DNA of 64,000 nt from PGYR01 sp034670025. Its GTDB lineage: Bacteria; Bacteroidota; Ignavibacteria; Kapaibacteriales; UBA2268. Below are positions 8,885-18,138 of this stretch, one piece after another. The position numbers and the translations under genes are program-made. The stretch spans positions 62,001-126,000 of the forward strand of contig JAXMOE010000004.1 in assembly GCA_034670025.1 (NCBI GenBank). The letters are read 5' to 3'. The notes under the pieces are model-generated. The model was given only the letters and a program-made list of their open reading frames with translations, was not told the DNA's origin and ran no database searches. Every line of letters begins with the position of its first letter. The first letter of the stretch is position 1.

Positions 8885-8919
8885 AATAAAAAAACCACAA
8901 CTTCTTCGAGAGGTTGTGG
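8885..8919 (-). terminator. Rho-independent terminator of the 1617-residue T9SS gene
   Basis: On the minus strand CCACAAC (8919-8913) pairs with GTTGTGG (8901-8895) around a short loop and is followed by a T run (8894-8885). It sits 22 bp after the stop codon of the gene at 8941-13794. Confidence 0.85.
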
Positions 8920-8940
8920 CTCTTACGTATTGGAAATATA

Positions 8941-11900
8941 CTATTTTATTAAATACATCTTCTCCATTAGCTTACCACTACTTGATTCAAGTATGTAGAA
9001 GTAAACACCAGTCGACATATTCTCCATATTTATGTTTAAGTTGTGTCTTCCTTTGTTCATACTACCTTCGAATGCAGTCATAACAACTTTCCCTGTTTCA
9101 TCAAGAATAGTGATTTTAATTACATCATCTTGGACTAAGTAATAATCGATCTTAGTCGTAGAGTTGAATGGATTTGGTTCATTTTCGAATAATCTATTCT
9201 GATCAAATTCAGTTTCAACATCGGAATCAACAACCCTTTTGAAAGTGGTACTAGTTGAATCAGTCCTAACTCTAATCCTATCAATATACTTTTGTAAGTA
9301 ACTATTATGATATGTACTAATAGAATCATAGTCAGTGAACTGCATAGATTTTAATCTGTCGATATCCCAATCAGCTCTAGAGTAGTATGTTTGAGGGTCT
9401 AAAGGATGAATGTTCTGTAGAACTATAATAGCTGAGTCTAATTCACCTACTCTTTCAAAACCTTCGGCTAAAGTATAACCTAAGTTTACTCGCTCATAAT
9501 TCGTATAATTAGTATCCATATAAATACCACTTAGCTTAGAATTTATCAATTCAATTTTAACTGAGGTAGAATCTCCGTATACAGCACTTGACATTAGATT
9601 GAGTCCAAAGTTCTTTCTACATGGAGGTGTTAATGAAACATCTTCAATATGATCATAATAAAACTCATAAATCTCATCGAAGAAAGTGTCAGCCGAATCA
9701 GAACTTGATATTCCAGCCCAATTCCCAACATTTTCTAAACCAAAAGGATAAGGATCTAAACAAACAGTAACTGTAGTAATTGTTGATTTACAAGAGCAAT
9801 CATATCCTATGCTACAAGATGGAGTTGCTATCTCAGACACATCTAAAGGTGCTCCTGTTACAGTTACACCATTAGTTCTAGGTGCATGAATTCCACCTGG
9901 GTTGTCCCAATCATTCTGACTTACATCAACTGTTTTATTTGCATCTGATGGGCTTTCTTTTTCATAATAAATATGTTCAGGGGTTAGTTCAGACATATCA
10001 TTATACCCACATTCCATATAGACATCAGCATGCTTATGTTTTAAGTAAATATCAGACCTTTCGTCTAGCAACTGGATACCTATTGTGTATGAATTATTTG
10101 CAATTGGTGAACCAGCATTAGAAAATATATTTCTACCTAGATATGTAAATGCTGCTCTAGAGTCACATGCAGGCAAACTTTGTTCATAAACACCTCTTAA
10201 GAGTGCAATTGAGTTCTCTACATACACACCTGCTAAATAATTTGTAAATGTATTGCCCCTATAGTTTTGGTTACTTCCATCAATTCCTTTCATTCCATTT
10301 CCTACATTAATTAATGTGTTATTATAAACAGAAGATACATCTGATAAATTGAATACAGTACCAACATTATTGGTGTTGAAAGTATTATAACATACAGTGC
10401 TACTAGCATTGGATACTTTTAGACCATTTTGCATGTTGTCAAATGTGTTATCTTCAATAAGTGCAGTAGTTGTTAAGTGAGCTTTAGCACCTATTTTATG
10501 ATTATCAAAATCATTTGATTTAATTAATAAATTAAAAGGTCCACTGACAGATACACCACGTACAAATTTTGTGTTTGTGTCAATTTGTGGAATTGCTAAA
10601 TCTTCAAATTTATTATCCTCAATAGTTAAAGTTGCAAAGTCAGGTTTAGTTTCAGCAACATCTGGGGTAATAAAAGCATCAAATTGAGCATCCTTGAATA
10701 GTCTTGAATCATCACCATAATATTTAGTATAGTCTTCATCTGTATTATCATAAAATTCATTATTCTTCATAGTTGTTATATTCTTATTCTGGCAGAAAAC
10801 ATGAACACCTTTGAATATAGTATGTTTTATGGATACCTCATCTGATAAATTACCTAGCGAACTACCACCAATAGATACTAATTGAACATAATAATCCATA
10901 TCACTAAAATTCATATCCATTATTTTTTCAACTTTTTCCTCATTATCCTCTCCAGAGTAACTAGCTGTAACAGTTATTTTATTATCACTTTCTCCATTAA
11001 ACTCAGTTATACCATAATTAAAATGCCTTTCTTTACCTAAACTCAGCTCTACACCTTCGTTTACAACAAGTGAACCACCATCTTCTACTAGAATTTCATC
11101 TATGAAAACTTTTGCATCTTGTGTTAAGATGAGTTGCCCACCATCGTGTACAGTGATTTTATTATCTATATGAGCTAATCTGTCTTTACCGTCTCGAATC
11201 TTATGTATATAAACGATACCTTCATCATTTATTTCTATCGGGACATTAATGTTAATTTCTGAACCTCCATTGTTTCCTTCAGCTAAACTAACATGTAGTG
11301 TACCATCAACTAATACTTTGGTAGGGCCATTATCTCCAGCTAAAAGTTCCATATTGTCGTGAGTTTTACCACTTCCTTCTTCTCCTGGTAGTAACCAAAC
11401 CTCAGCACCTTCTGCTATGGTTACATCTCTCTGAACTTTGAAATCACCTTGGAGGTTTACTTTTTGGAATACTCTATCTTGATACTTTATTGGATTACTT
11501 GGTATGTTACCTCTAATTGTACCACCTAATTCATCTCTAAAGTATCTCAGCACTAAATAGCCACCATACTGTAAGAACATTGATTGTTTAGCTCCGTGAC
11601 CACCCCAAGCATAAACAAAATCTTCATCATCTTCAAGACCTTCTCTTCTTGAATCTGGATAAGAGTCAAATATTGAGCTGTAGTAATTTTGAATCCCAAT
11701 GTCACTAGGTTGATATTTGAATTCATAATCAATGTCATCATTTGGATCACTAGCTTCTTTTGTATCTGTATAGTCTGATAGAGTTGTTCTTGAATAAAAG
11801 TATCTACTGTCTTTGTCATAGCTAAGAGTAGGAAAATAATCAAAGTATGCTGCTTCGAAGATTGTATCTTTAGCAAGAGTTATATCATTACTAATATCAT

Positions 11901-13794
11901 CCGTTCTAATAAAATTCTTAATATCAATAACTCTTGATCCTCCAACATAAGCACCTACAAATAGTTCAGTTCGTAATCTAAAATCTTCATCTTTGTCGGG
12001 TAAAACCCCAGTTGTACCGAAATATGTTCTTATATGATGCATTGTATTTGGTGCCCTTGATGTATTAAAAGGTCCACAGTCTATTTCTTCAATGTCATCA
12101 ATATATTGTACTGGAAAGGAAGTACCACTATTTCTATCTGAAACAGATTGTTCAATAACATCATAAGCAGATATGGGGCCTGATGTTTCTTCATTCCATG
12201 TACTTAATTCAGGGTTAGATTGATTTTCAGAACCTATACCTCTAATTAAGTGATGCCCCCTGTCTCCACCCCATATTTTTATATTATTCGATAATCGGCG
12301 ATCATCAAACACACCGTCATCATCATTTAATGGGATTGTTCCTAATCCAGCATAAGCACCATTCACGTCTGATGTTAAAAGATTATACGGCTCTAACCAT
12401 GCATCACCATTGGTAAGCTCGGCAAATGCCGGTGCTGCCAATTCAGAGATTGTAACAAAAAAGTGATTTTTGAGGTCTACATGGACTGGCTCTATAGTAT
12501 GTCCTACATTTGCAGACCAACCATCACTACCTGAAAAAGTTTCAGGTGAAGTTCTTACATTTGGGTTTTTTCTATCAGGGTCACCGTCTATCCATTGTTT
12601 AAATGTAACAATACAATCATCTGGATCACTATAGTCAACATCAATTATTCCGTATCCTCCTTCCATATCATATAGTTCAAGACTGTCCTTGTTACATTCC
12701 GAGCCAGGTTTAGAACTTGATGTACATGCTACATTAAGTGAAATATTGTTGTCAAGTGTTTCCATTGTTGGATTGCCATATATATCAAATATTTTTATCC
12801 CGTGGGCGTGCGTCTCGTGAACAGCAGAACTAGTAGGCCAATTGTCTGGGAAGTCCATGTAGTTTGGCTCTCCAGAATTTTCATTTTGTTCATTATCTCT
12901 TGTAACCCTAATCGGTTTACCGTCTTTAGTCAGCCGAGATAAAGAAATTAAATTTGTAGTGTTATAATTTGTATGTGTTTCAATACCATAATCCGAGTAG
13001 CCAGATACTCCCTCTAACATAAACAAATCTACGAAAGCATCTGTTTTATCTATTGAACTTTCTGTATATGCTGAATTACATAAATGACTAAATGTTAGCG
13101 CTGAGCTTTTCTTATCTACTGTTAAAGTATGTATTTTTTTATAGCTTTCTGTATGATTAGTATCACATCTAGCTTGCAAAAAGTAATCTCTAATAGATTC
13201 TATATAGCCTATATATATATTGCTATTAAAAGTGGGAATAGGGTCCAAAGTCTCTACTTTTCTTTCATCTAATTTAATAATTTTTGCTTCTTCTTCACCC
13301 CATTCCATAAGCTCTGTAAGATTGATTATTATTGCTTTAGCAAGCGGATCTGCTGTCAATTCACCTACTTTATTGTTATTCCTAATAGTGCAAACTGCAT
13401 AAACATTATTCGAATCACTTGTCCAAGTAATTAATGGGCCTAATTCTACATTCCCTTCATCATTTTCGATATATAACTTCCTTGCTACACGTGTTGGAAA
13501 TCTTGGGTTTGTTAAATCATCAACTCTAATATAAGTATCAGGACCATCGTTAAAGCTGCCTACATAAATGAATTTTTCACCACTAGTAGTGCTTATTCTT
13601 GTAAATTCAACCATCTCATTTGCTTGATTCACACCATCAAAGTTTATTGGACAAATTAACTCCATGTTTTTGTGCCATATCTCATCATCTGAAAATTCAG
13701 TTACTTCGTCATCGATATCTCTATCTGGTTTAGGTTGTGCTATCATCATTGTAAATGATATAAGGAAAATTAGTATTATGGTATATCGAAACAT
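8941..13794 (-). CDS. Very large secreted T9SS protein with a parallel beta-helix region
   Basis: 1617 residues. The signal peptide MFRYTIILIFLISFTMMIAQ is followed by a long N-terminal part with LVFGAYVGG-type strands and acidic, calcium-site-like runs. From about residue 780 there is a repetitive region of short strands and Asn-rich turns (IEDNTFDNMQNGLKVSNASS), typical of right-handed beta-helix proteins. The last 80 residues form a T9SS sorting domain (NEPNPFNSTTKIDYYL ... TGVYFYILESSSGKLMEKMY). By family it is exported across the inner membrane by Sec and across the outer membrane by T9SS, then held on or released from the surface. Its ATG overlaps the stop of the upstream 508-residue gene (TAATG), implying translational coupling. 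Confidence 0.85.
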   Translation of the reverse strand: MFRYTIILIFLISFTMMIAQPKPDRDIDDEVTEFSDDEIWHKNMELICPINFDGVNQANEMVEFTRISTTSGEKFIYVGSFNDGPDTYIRVDDLTNPRFPTRVARKLYIENDEGNVELGPLITWTSDSNNVYAVCTIRNNNKVGELTADPLAKAIIINLTELMEWGEEEAKIIKLDERKVETLDPIPTFNSNIYIGYIESIRDYFLQARCDTNHTESYKKIHTLTVDKKSSALTFSHLCNSAYTESSIDKTDAFVDLFMLEGVSGYSDYGIETHTNYNTTNLISLSRLTKDGKPIRVTRDNEQNENSGEPNYMDFPDNWPTSSAVHETHAHGIKIFDIYGNPTMETLDNNISLNVACTSSSKPGSECNKDSLELYDMEGGYGIIDVDYSDPDDCIVTFKQWIDGDPDRKNPNVRTSPETFSGSDGWSANVGHTIEPVHVDLKNHFFVTISELAAPAFAELTNGDAWLEPYNLLTSDVNGAYAGLGTIPLNDDDGVFDDRRLSNNIKIWGGDRGHHLIRGIGSENQSNPELSTWNEETSGPISAYDVIEQSVSDRNSGTSFPVQYIDDIEEIDCGPFNTSRAPNTMHHIRTYFGTTGVLPDKDEDFRLRTELFVGAYVGGSRVIDIKNFIRTDDISNDITLAKDTIFEAAYFDYFPTLSYDKDSRYFYSRTTLSDYTDTKEASDPNDDIDYEFKYQPSDIGIQNYYSSIFDSYPDSRREGLEDDEDFVYAWGGHGAKQSMFLQYGGYLVLRYFRDELGGTIRGNIPSNPIKYQDRVFQKVNLQGDFKVQRDVTIAEGAEVWLLPGEEGSGKTHDNMELLAGDNGPTKVLVDGTLHVSLAEGNNGGSEININVPIEINDEGIVYIHKIRDGKDRLAHIDNKITVHDGGQLILTQDAKVFIDEILVEDGGSLVVNEGVELSLGKERHFNYGITEFNGESDNKITVTASYSGEDNEEKVEKIMDMNFSDMDYYVQLVSIGGSSLGNLSDEVSIKHTIFKGVHVFCQNKNITTMKNNEFYDNTDEDYTKYYGDDSRLFKDAQFDAFITPDVAETKPDFATLTIEDNKFEDLAIPQIDTNTKFVRGVSVSGPFNLLIKSNDFDNHKIGAKAHLTTTALIEDNTFDNMQNGLKVSNASSTVCYNTFNTNNVGTVFNLSDVSSVYNNTLINVGNGMKGIDGSNQNYRGNTFTNYLAGVYVENSIALLRGVYEQSLPACDSRAAFTYLGRNIFSNAGSPIANNSYTIGIQLLDERSDIYLKHKHADVYMECGYNDMSELTPEHIYYEKESPSDANKTVDVSQNDWDNPGGIHAPRTNGVTVTGAPLDVSEIATPSCSIGYDCSCKSTITTVTVCLDPYPFGLENVGNWAGISSSDSADTFFDEIYEFYYDHIEDVSLTPPCRKNFGLNLMSSAVYGDSTSVKIELINSKLSGIYMDTNYTNYERVNLGYTLAEGFERVGELDSAIIVLQNIHPLDPQTYYSRADWDIDRLKSMQFTDYDSISTYHNSYLQKYIDRIRVRTDSTSTTFKRVVDSDVETEFDQNRLFENEPNPFNSTTKIDYYLVQDDVIKITILDETGKVVMTAFEGSMNKGRHNLNINMENMSTGVYFYILESSSGKLMEKMYLIK

Positions 13795-15320
13795 TACTCT
13801 CTCTGTATTAGTTTAAAAACATTGTTTATTTCATTGATTGATATTCGAATAAATAGTAGTTGATTTGATTTGTTATTTGCTAATGTTATCACATTATCAC
13901 CTTGACCTAAAGTGATAGAATCAATAAACAATACCTGTCCTGTAAGATTATATACTTCTATATTTGCCTCTGAGATAAATTCTTTGCTATTCAATACTAA
14001 TTGGTTACCATATAATTGGATATTTAAATCCATCACTTGATATTTACTATTTACCATGTTTGTCAATGGAGACTTTGATTTATAAAGAATTGGGTGATAA
14101 CTAGATGCATTTCGACTGTATTCTAATTCCTTGTCTTTAATTATCCATAGTGATAAATCTCTTGGGTTAATAAAAAAATCGAACACTTGTTCTTCCATTC
14201 CAGTATTTTCAAAAATGAACTCCCACGTAACGCCATTATCAAATGTCTGAAAGAAATATTGGTTATGAATTAAATCATCTTCTTGTCCAAATGTAGAAAC
14301 ATGTAACAGAGCTAGTACTTTGTGTTCATAGTTAAAGGGATTAGTTTTCATAAAGCTAAAACCTTGTCCGTTTCTAAATTCTCCAATTTGCAAATCCTCA
14401 TTTTCCTTCTCAATTAAATCTTGATCTAAATTTAGCATCTTATAAAAATTCAATTGTACAAATTTTTCTAATGTCTGTAAGTTTTGGTAATAATATCCGT
14501 CCCATTCCACTGATAATTGATCTAATGAATTTTCTTGAAAGCTTTCGTAGTTAAAAATATTCTCAATGTCGTAAAAACCAGATACAAGACTGTATTCGTC
14601 AGCCAGGTAATTATATTCTATGAACTGTGTGAATAATGAGTTAAAACTCTCATACTTTATTTTGGCAAATAATTTACCTTTGTTTCTCTCACTATAAAAA
14701 GTAGTTATTTCTCTTGTAGAGGGTAATACTCTTCCTGTTTCATTTTTTATAGTTTCTTCTGGAGCTAAGCTTTTCCATGTTTCTCCTCTATCTGTCGACA
14801 TACTTAGCTGATGGAAATAGGTATTAGTTACAAACATATAATAGTAGTGATGTATTGCTAAGTAATCAGGATCTTTATCATTAATTTCAACTTTAGTAAA
14901 ATTCATATAGGCGCTAATAAATGGATATTTTACTTTCTTTAGTATCTCTCCATCCAATGAAATATAGTAGATTGATGTATCCTTATCAGTGAAGTTCCTC
15001 TTAATAAAGAAGAAACCTTCAGGATGGAATACGAGTCCATCTCTATCACCATCAAGAATTGGTAGTGGTAGTCTAACTTTATCAGAGATGTCCTCAAAAG
15101 TTTCCCCTGAGTTAGTAGATAAGTAATAAGCCTGTTTTTCAATTTCTCCTATATTTTTTGCTCTAGTTTCAATAAAAATCGAGTCATTTTTAAAAAAAAC
15201 ATCTGAATATTCAGCAGTACCACCTTGAGTATAAATTTTAAACACCTCCTCAAATTCCATTTGTGAGTGGAGAGGGGTAAGTGTGAAGAATAGTGCTATT
15301 GCTATTAATATGTATTTCAT
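13794..15320 (-). CDS. Secreted beta-propeller-like protein with T9SS-type C-terminus
   Basis: 508 residues with a signal peptide (MKYILIAIALFFTLTPLHSQ). The body contains several Asp-box-like repeats (STNSGETFEDI, STDRGETWKSL, TFDNGVTWEFI) as in sialidase or Ycf48-like propellers. The C-terminal 80 residues look like a divergent sorting domain (ANIEVYNLTGQVLFIDS ... LLFIRISI). It is the first gene of a two-gene unit with the 1617-residue protein and is divergent from the HTH regulator at 15593 across a 270-bp region holding two R1 repeats. Confidence 0.8.
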   Translation of the reverse strand: MKYILIAIALFFTLTPLHSQMEFEEVFKIYTQGGTAEYSDVFFKNDSIFIETRAKNIGEIEKQAYYLSTNSGETFEDISDKVRLPLPILDGDRDGLVFHPEGFFFIKRNFTDKDTSIYYISLDGEILKKVKYPFISAYMNFTKVEINDKDPDYLAIHHYYYMFVTNTYFHQLSMSTDRGETWKSLAPEETIKNETGRVLPSTREITTFYSERNKGKLFAKIKYESFNSLFTQFIEYNYLADEYSLVSGFYDIENIFNYESFQENSLDQLSVEWDGYYYQNLQTLEKFVQLNFYKMLNLDQDLIEKENEDLQIGEFRNGQGFSFMKTNPFNYEHKVLALLHVSTFGQEDDLIHNQYFFQTFDNGVTWEFIFENTGMEEQVFDFFINPRDLSLWIIKDKELEYSRNASSYHPILYKSKSPLTNMVNSKYQVMDLNIQLYGNQLVLNSKEFISEANIEVYNLTGQVLFIDSITLGQGDNVITLANNKSNQLLFIRISINEINNVFKLIQRE

Positions 15321-15490
15321 TAGTTAAACCTATTATTGTGATTAGTTATTTGTTGTATTATAACAAATAAACATGGTACTAACTAATAGTTACATTAATT
15401 TGCAAATCACAGAAGTTATTTTAGTTTTGCTTTCGCTACTATTATGTTATGAAGAATTTTACAAATAGAAAACACTTTACAACATTTTTC

Positions 15491-15515
15491 GACCTCACTG
15501 AATTTTTAAACCAAT
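15491..15515 (+). promoter_or_regulatory. R1 repeat, copy b, in the divergent promoter region
   Basis: 25 bp identical to 7723-7747, about 80 bp upstream of the HTH gene start at 15593 and about 170 bp upstream of the opposite T9SS gene. A second copy follows 55 bp downstream (start to start), close to five helical turns. This suggests a pair of operators for the adjacent HTH protein, though no binding data support it. Confidence 0.55.
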
Positions 15516-15545
15516 GGATTTTATCAAAAATTATAATTATCTTAG

Positions 15546-15567
15546 CTCACTGAATTTTTAAACCAAT
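15546..15567 (+). promoter_or_regulatory. R1 repeat, copy c, immediately upstream of the HTH gene
   Basis: 22 bp identical to the core of copies a and b, ending 25 bp before the TTG start at 15593, where it would overlap the core promoter or leader. This is a position expected of an autoregulatory operator. Confidence 0.55.
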
Positions 15568-15592
15568 CAGAAAAGTAAATTAAACTGTAGTT

Positions 15593-16111
15593 TTGAAGAA
15601 TAGAGAAAGCATACTAAACAGATTTCTAGAGTTATTTCGCTCTAGTGGAAAAACTAAACGTGAGTTTAGTGATGAATTACAGATTGAACACCAATCACTA
15701 AATAAATATTTAAAGAACGAGTATGATCTTCAGAAAATCTCTTTGAAGCTTTCTGACAGAGGTTATTCTATAGATTGGCTTTATTCTGGTAAGGGTAGCC
15801 CTAGCTTCAATGGAAAACTTGAAGAGAAACTATTAAATGCTCTGTTAGAATATGATGTTATAAAACAAAAAGAAAGAATATATGATTGGATTTGTGACAA
15901 TTATGAGAGTATAGTTGAGTTTGAAATCCAAAGAAAATTTGAAAGACATGAAGTGCAAAGAGTATTTAACAACAATGGAACAATACCTTATACTATGATA
16001 AGAAGAATCTACAATGCAGGTTGTAATATAAATTGGACAATTACTGGCGAGGGTTCTTGTTACGCGGATAACGATTGTGGAAATTTATTAAGAGAAAAGT
16101 ATGAAAATTAG
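15593..16111 (+). CDS. Two-domain helix-turn-helix (XRE/CI-like) protein, probable regulator
   Basis: 172 residues from a TTG start (TTG AAG AAT AGA), with no strong ribosome site. Residues 5-65 resemble a CI/Cro-like HTH (SGKTKREFSDELQIEHQSLN, then GYSIDWLYSGKGSPS, the ending typical of Bacteroidota CI-like repressors). Residues 85-155 repeat the same plan (FERHEVQRVFNNNGTIPYTM, then NINWTITGEGSC). It therefore looks like an internal duplication giving two DNA-binding domains without a peptidase or ligand domain. Its stop overlaps the ATG of the TPR gene, and R1 repeats sit in its promoter region, which suggests autoregulation. Confidence 0.72.
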   Translation: MKNRESILNRFLELFRSSGKTKREFSDELQIEHQSLNKYLKNEYDLQKISLKLSDRGYSIDWLYSGKGSPSFNGKLEEKLLNALLEYDVIKQKERIYDWICDNYESIVEFEIQRKFERHEVQRVFNNNGTIPYTMIRRIYNAGCNINWTITGEGSCYADNDCGNLLREKYEN

Positions 16112-17531
16112 TTTACTATTATTAATCTTTATGATATTGAGTATTCACTCCTATGCAAGTGAGTGTGTTGAAGATAGTAAGGAGTTATTTAATTCTAAGC
16201 AATATAATAAGTCTATTAATAAGATATATGGCTGTATAGACGATGTGATTGATTCAAAACTTACTGGTGAGCTATCAGAACTGTACTACGGACTTGGCAT
16301 TAACTATTCCAAACTAGGAAGTCTCGACTCTTCACTGAAGTATTTTAAACTTGCTAGGTTTACTTCAAAAAGCATAAATAATGGTAGGTTAAAAGCACTG
16401 ATAAATAATGAAATAGCTATCAATTACACAAAGTTAGGACTTAACCATAAGTCTATTAAGTTTTTGAAAAATAGCTTAGCACTAAACCTTAGAATGAATA
16501 GGAAGAAAGGTATTATAATCAATTATATAAACCTAGGGCATAGCTTCCTCAATATCTCAATGTTAGATTCAGCTTATTACTATTACAATATGGCTTATAA
16601 TCTAAATCCGAAAAATCAAAATTTAAGAACTACTATATTGAATAACATGGCTTCAGTAGAGTTTAGTTTAGGTAACTTAGCAAATTCAGAATCTCTATTG
16701 GAAAAAGCTTTAGAAAATAAGAAATTGTCCAAAGAGAAAGAACAGTTATATAAAGGAAATTATGATATTGTTCAGATAGCACAAAAAAAAGAACCTTTGT
16801 TTAAAAACTTTACTTTACAAAACACAAGAATAGAAACTAATAAATATAATTTTGAAGCCGATTTAAAATATAAGAAAAGTGTTTATGCTATAAGTGAAGG
16901 TAATAATAATGAAGCTTTAGACTATATTTCAAGCTGTAATCAAATATACTCTCAAAAGAAAAATTACACTAAAGCTAAAATCGCTCTTACAAACTTTCTA
17001 ACGATTCTAGAAAGTTACAAAAACGACAACACTATACACTATGATGTACAAAAACAACTAACTGATATAATACTAAAAGAACAATATCAGTATTCGAATA
17101 TACTTTTAGCAGAAACTCAAAGAAACCTAAAAATCAATAAAGAGATAAAAGTGCTAAATAGTGAACTCTATAATGCTAGTATGAGTATTTACATACTAAT
17201 ATCACTTATTCTAAGTTTAGTTGTGTTAATACCTGTTTCTATTAAGTATGTTGTTGTAAATAGACTTTTAAACAGAGTTAAATCATATAATGCAATTACA
17301 TTAAATGAAATTCAGTTACTACATAATAATGGAATTAAGAATAAATTGGCTCTTATAGTAAATTACCTTTTCCTAGATAATAAATACAATGAAAATGATA
17401 AGATCATAGAAATAGTAGATGATGTTGTAAGAAATTCTAATAGTCTTACAAATTTGATTAATTTAAAAAAACAAGGAGAGCTTAATGACGAACTCACTTC
17501 CACCAACAAACTATCAATGGACAGGAAATAA
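16101..17531 (+). CDS. TPR membrane protein with a kinase-like H-box but no ATPase domain
   Basis: 476 residues. Signal or anchor segment at 1-18 (MKISLLLLIFMILSIHSYAS), then TPR-like helical repeats at about 25-210 (LSELYYGLGINYSKLGSLDS; TILNNMASVEFSLGNLANSE), a coiled linker, a membrane helix at about 361-386, and a short cytoplasmic tail. The tail contains LLHNNGIKNKLALIVNYLFL, resembling the HisKA_2 dimerisation/phosphoacceptor helix (H-x3-KNxL) with His near residue 408. The protein ends soon after, with no HATPase domain. It is co-transcribed with the HTH gene (11-bp overlap) and overlaps the 91-residue gene by 47 bp. It could be a signal relay or a decayed sensor kinase. Confidence 0.65.
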   Translation: MKISLLLLIFMILSIHSYASECVEDSKELFNSKQYNKSINKIYGCIDDVIDSKLTGELSELYYGLGINYSKLGSLDSSLKYFKLARFTSKSINNGRLKALINNEIAINYTKLGLNHKSIKFLKNSLALNLRMNRKKGIIINYINLGHSFLNISMLDSAYYYYNMAYNLNPKNQNLRTTILNNMASVEFSLGNLANSESLLEKALENKKLSKEKEQLYKGNYDIVQIAQKKEPLFKNFTLQNTRIETNKYNFEADLKYKKSVYAISEGNNNEALDYISSCNQIYSQKKNYTKAKIALTNFLTILESYKNDNTIHYDVQKQLTDIILKEQYQYSNILLAETQRNLKINKEIKVLNSELYNASMSIYILISLILSLVVLIPVSIKYVVVNRLLNRVKSYNAITLNEIQLLHNNGIKNKLALIVNYLFLDNKYNENDKIIEIVDDVVRNSNSLTNLINLKKQGELNDELTSTNKLSMDRK

Positions 17532-17760
17532 TTTAACCTACATTTTACCAGTTTCAGTAACGGGATTAAAAATAAAATATAAAAAAGCTGGAACTACTAA
17601 TTGGATTTTAATCTATGAATCTTTATATAATGCACCTACAAGTATAAATTTACCAGCAAGCCTAGGACCTACAGGTACTATATGGGGAGTGACGAGTGAA
17701 TCTGAATCAGAAGGCTGGGGTGAACCCGATGAGGAAGAGATAACTAATCAACCTGAGTAG
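17485..17760 (+). CDS. Small fibronectin-III-like protein
   Basis: 91 residues, no signal peptide. The stretch VTGLKIKYKKAGTTNWILIYESLY looks like an FN3-type beta strand pair, and the tail is acidic (EPDEEEITNQPE). The start is supported by AGGAG 7 bp upstream although it overlaps the TPR gene by 47 bp. It is the last gene of the regulator operon, followed at once by a terminator. Function unknown. Confidence 0.6.
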   Translation: MTNSLPPTNYQWTGNNLTYILPVSVTGLKIKYKKAGTTNWILIYESLYNAPTSINLPASLGPTGTIWGVTSESESEGWGEPDEEEITNQPE

Positions 17761-17771
17761 ATACACCTAAA

Positions 17772-17803
17772 AAAAACCCTTGAAAATTCTTCAAGGGTTT
17801 TTA
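17772..17803 (+). terminator. Rho-independent terminator of the HTH-TPR operon
   Basis: AAACCCTTGAA and TTCAAGGGTTT form a strong stem around a short loop, followed by a T run, 11 bp after the stop at 17760. Confidence 0.9.
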
Positions 17804-17843
17804 CATTTTAAGCTACCAACACTTAGTAAAAAAGAATTTTCTC

Positions 17844-17867
17844 ATTGGTTTAAAAATTCAATGAGGT
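17844..17867 (-). repeat. R1 repeat, copy d (inverted)
   Basis: The reverse complement reads ACCTCATTGAATTTTTAAAC then CAAT, one base different from copies a and b. It lies 41 bp after the terminator of the HTH-TPR operon, so R1 copies flank that operon on both sides in opposite orientation. Confidence 0.65.
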
Positions 17868-18052
17868 GTATATTTTTAGAATTTCTTGCATTATTACTCA
17901 TAAATGAATAGAATTGTATAAACAACTAAATAATTAAAAATAACTTAATTAATATATTTAGTTGATTTCATGTTTTCAGATTTCTTTTAATTTGTATAAT
18001 AGTAAATGGAGGTATAAATTCAGGTAGCTTAAAAAAGCAGTTTCTGCCTTTG

Positions 18053-18086
18053 ATCATTTGAAAATTTATGACGTTCCTAAAATGAT
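18053..18086 (+). promoter_or_regulatory. R2 stem-loop, copy 1
   Basis: The 7-bp stem ATCATTT / AAATGAT encloses a 20-nt loop GAAAATTTATGACGTTCCTA, ending 52 bp before the ATG of the first Cys-rich gene. In copies 2 and 3 the stem is ACCATTT / AAATGGT. The one changed position is compensated on the other side (T-A versus C-G), while the loop is nearly invariant. Confidence 0.65.
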
Positions 18087-18138
18087 TATTAATATACTAA
18101 CTGCTCAGAATTTTGTATAATAAACTGAGAGTAGAAAA

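Larger units (their letters stand above)
17804..18138. other. Intergenic region with an inverted R1 repeat and the first R2 stem-loop
   Basis: About 335 bp without a gene. It holds R1 copy d in inverted orientation at 17844-17867 and the R2 stem-loop at 18053-18086. The rest is AT-rich and should contain the promoter of the 18139 gene. Confidence 0.6.

Noticed and set aside
11553..11876. 107-codon minus-strand frame inside the 1617-residue gene
   Set aside because: Same strand but another frame of a clear large gene; a low-complexity shadow.
16101..17531. Complete histidine kinase
   Set aside because: No N, G1 or G2 ATP-binding boxes follow the H-box-like helix, and the frame ends about 70 residues later.
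7723..17867. R1 repeats as a CRISPR array
   Set aside because: Four copies, one inverted, spread over 10 kb, without regular spacing or cas genes.
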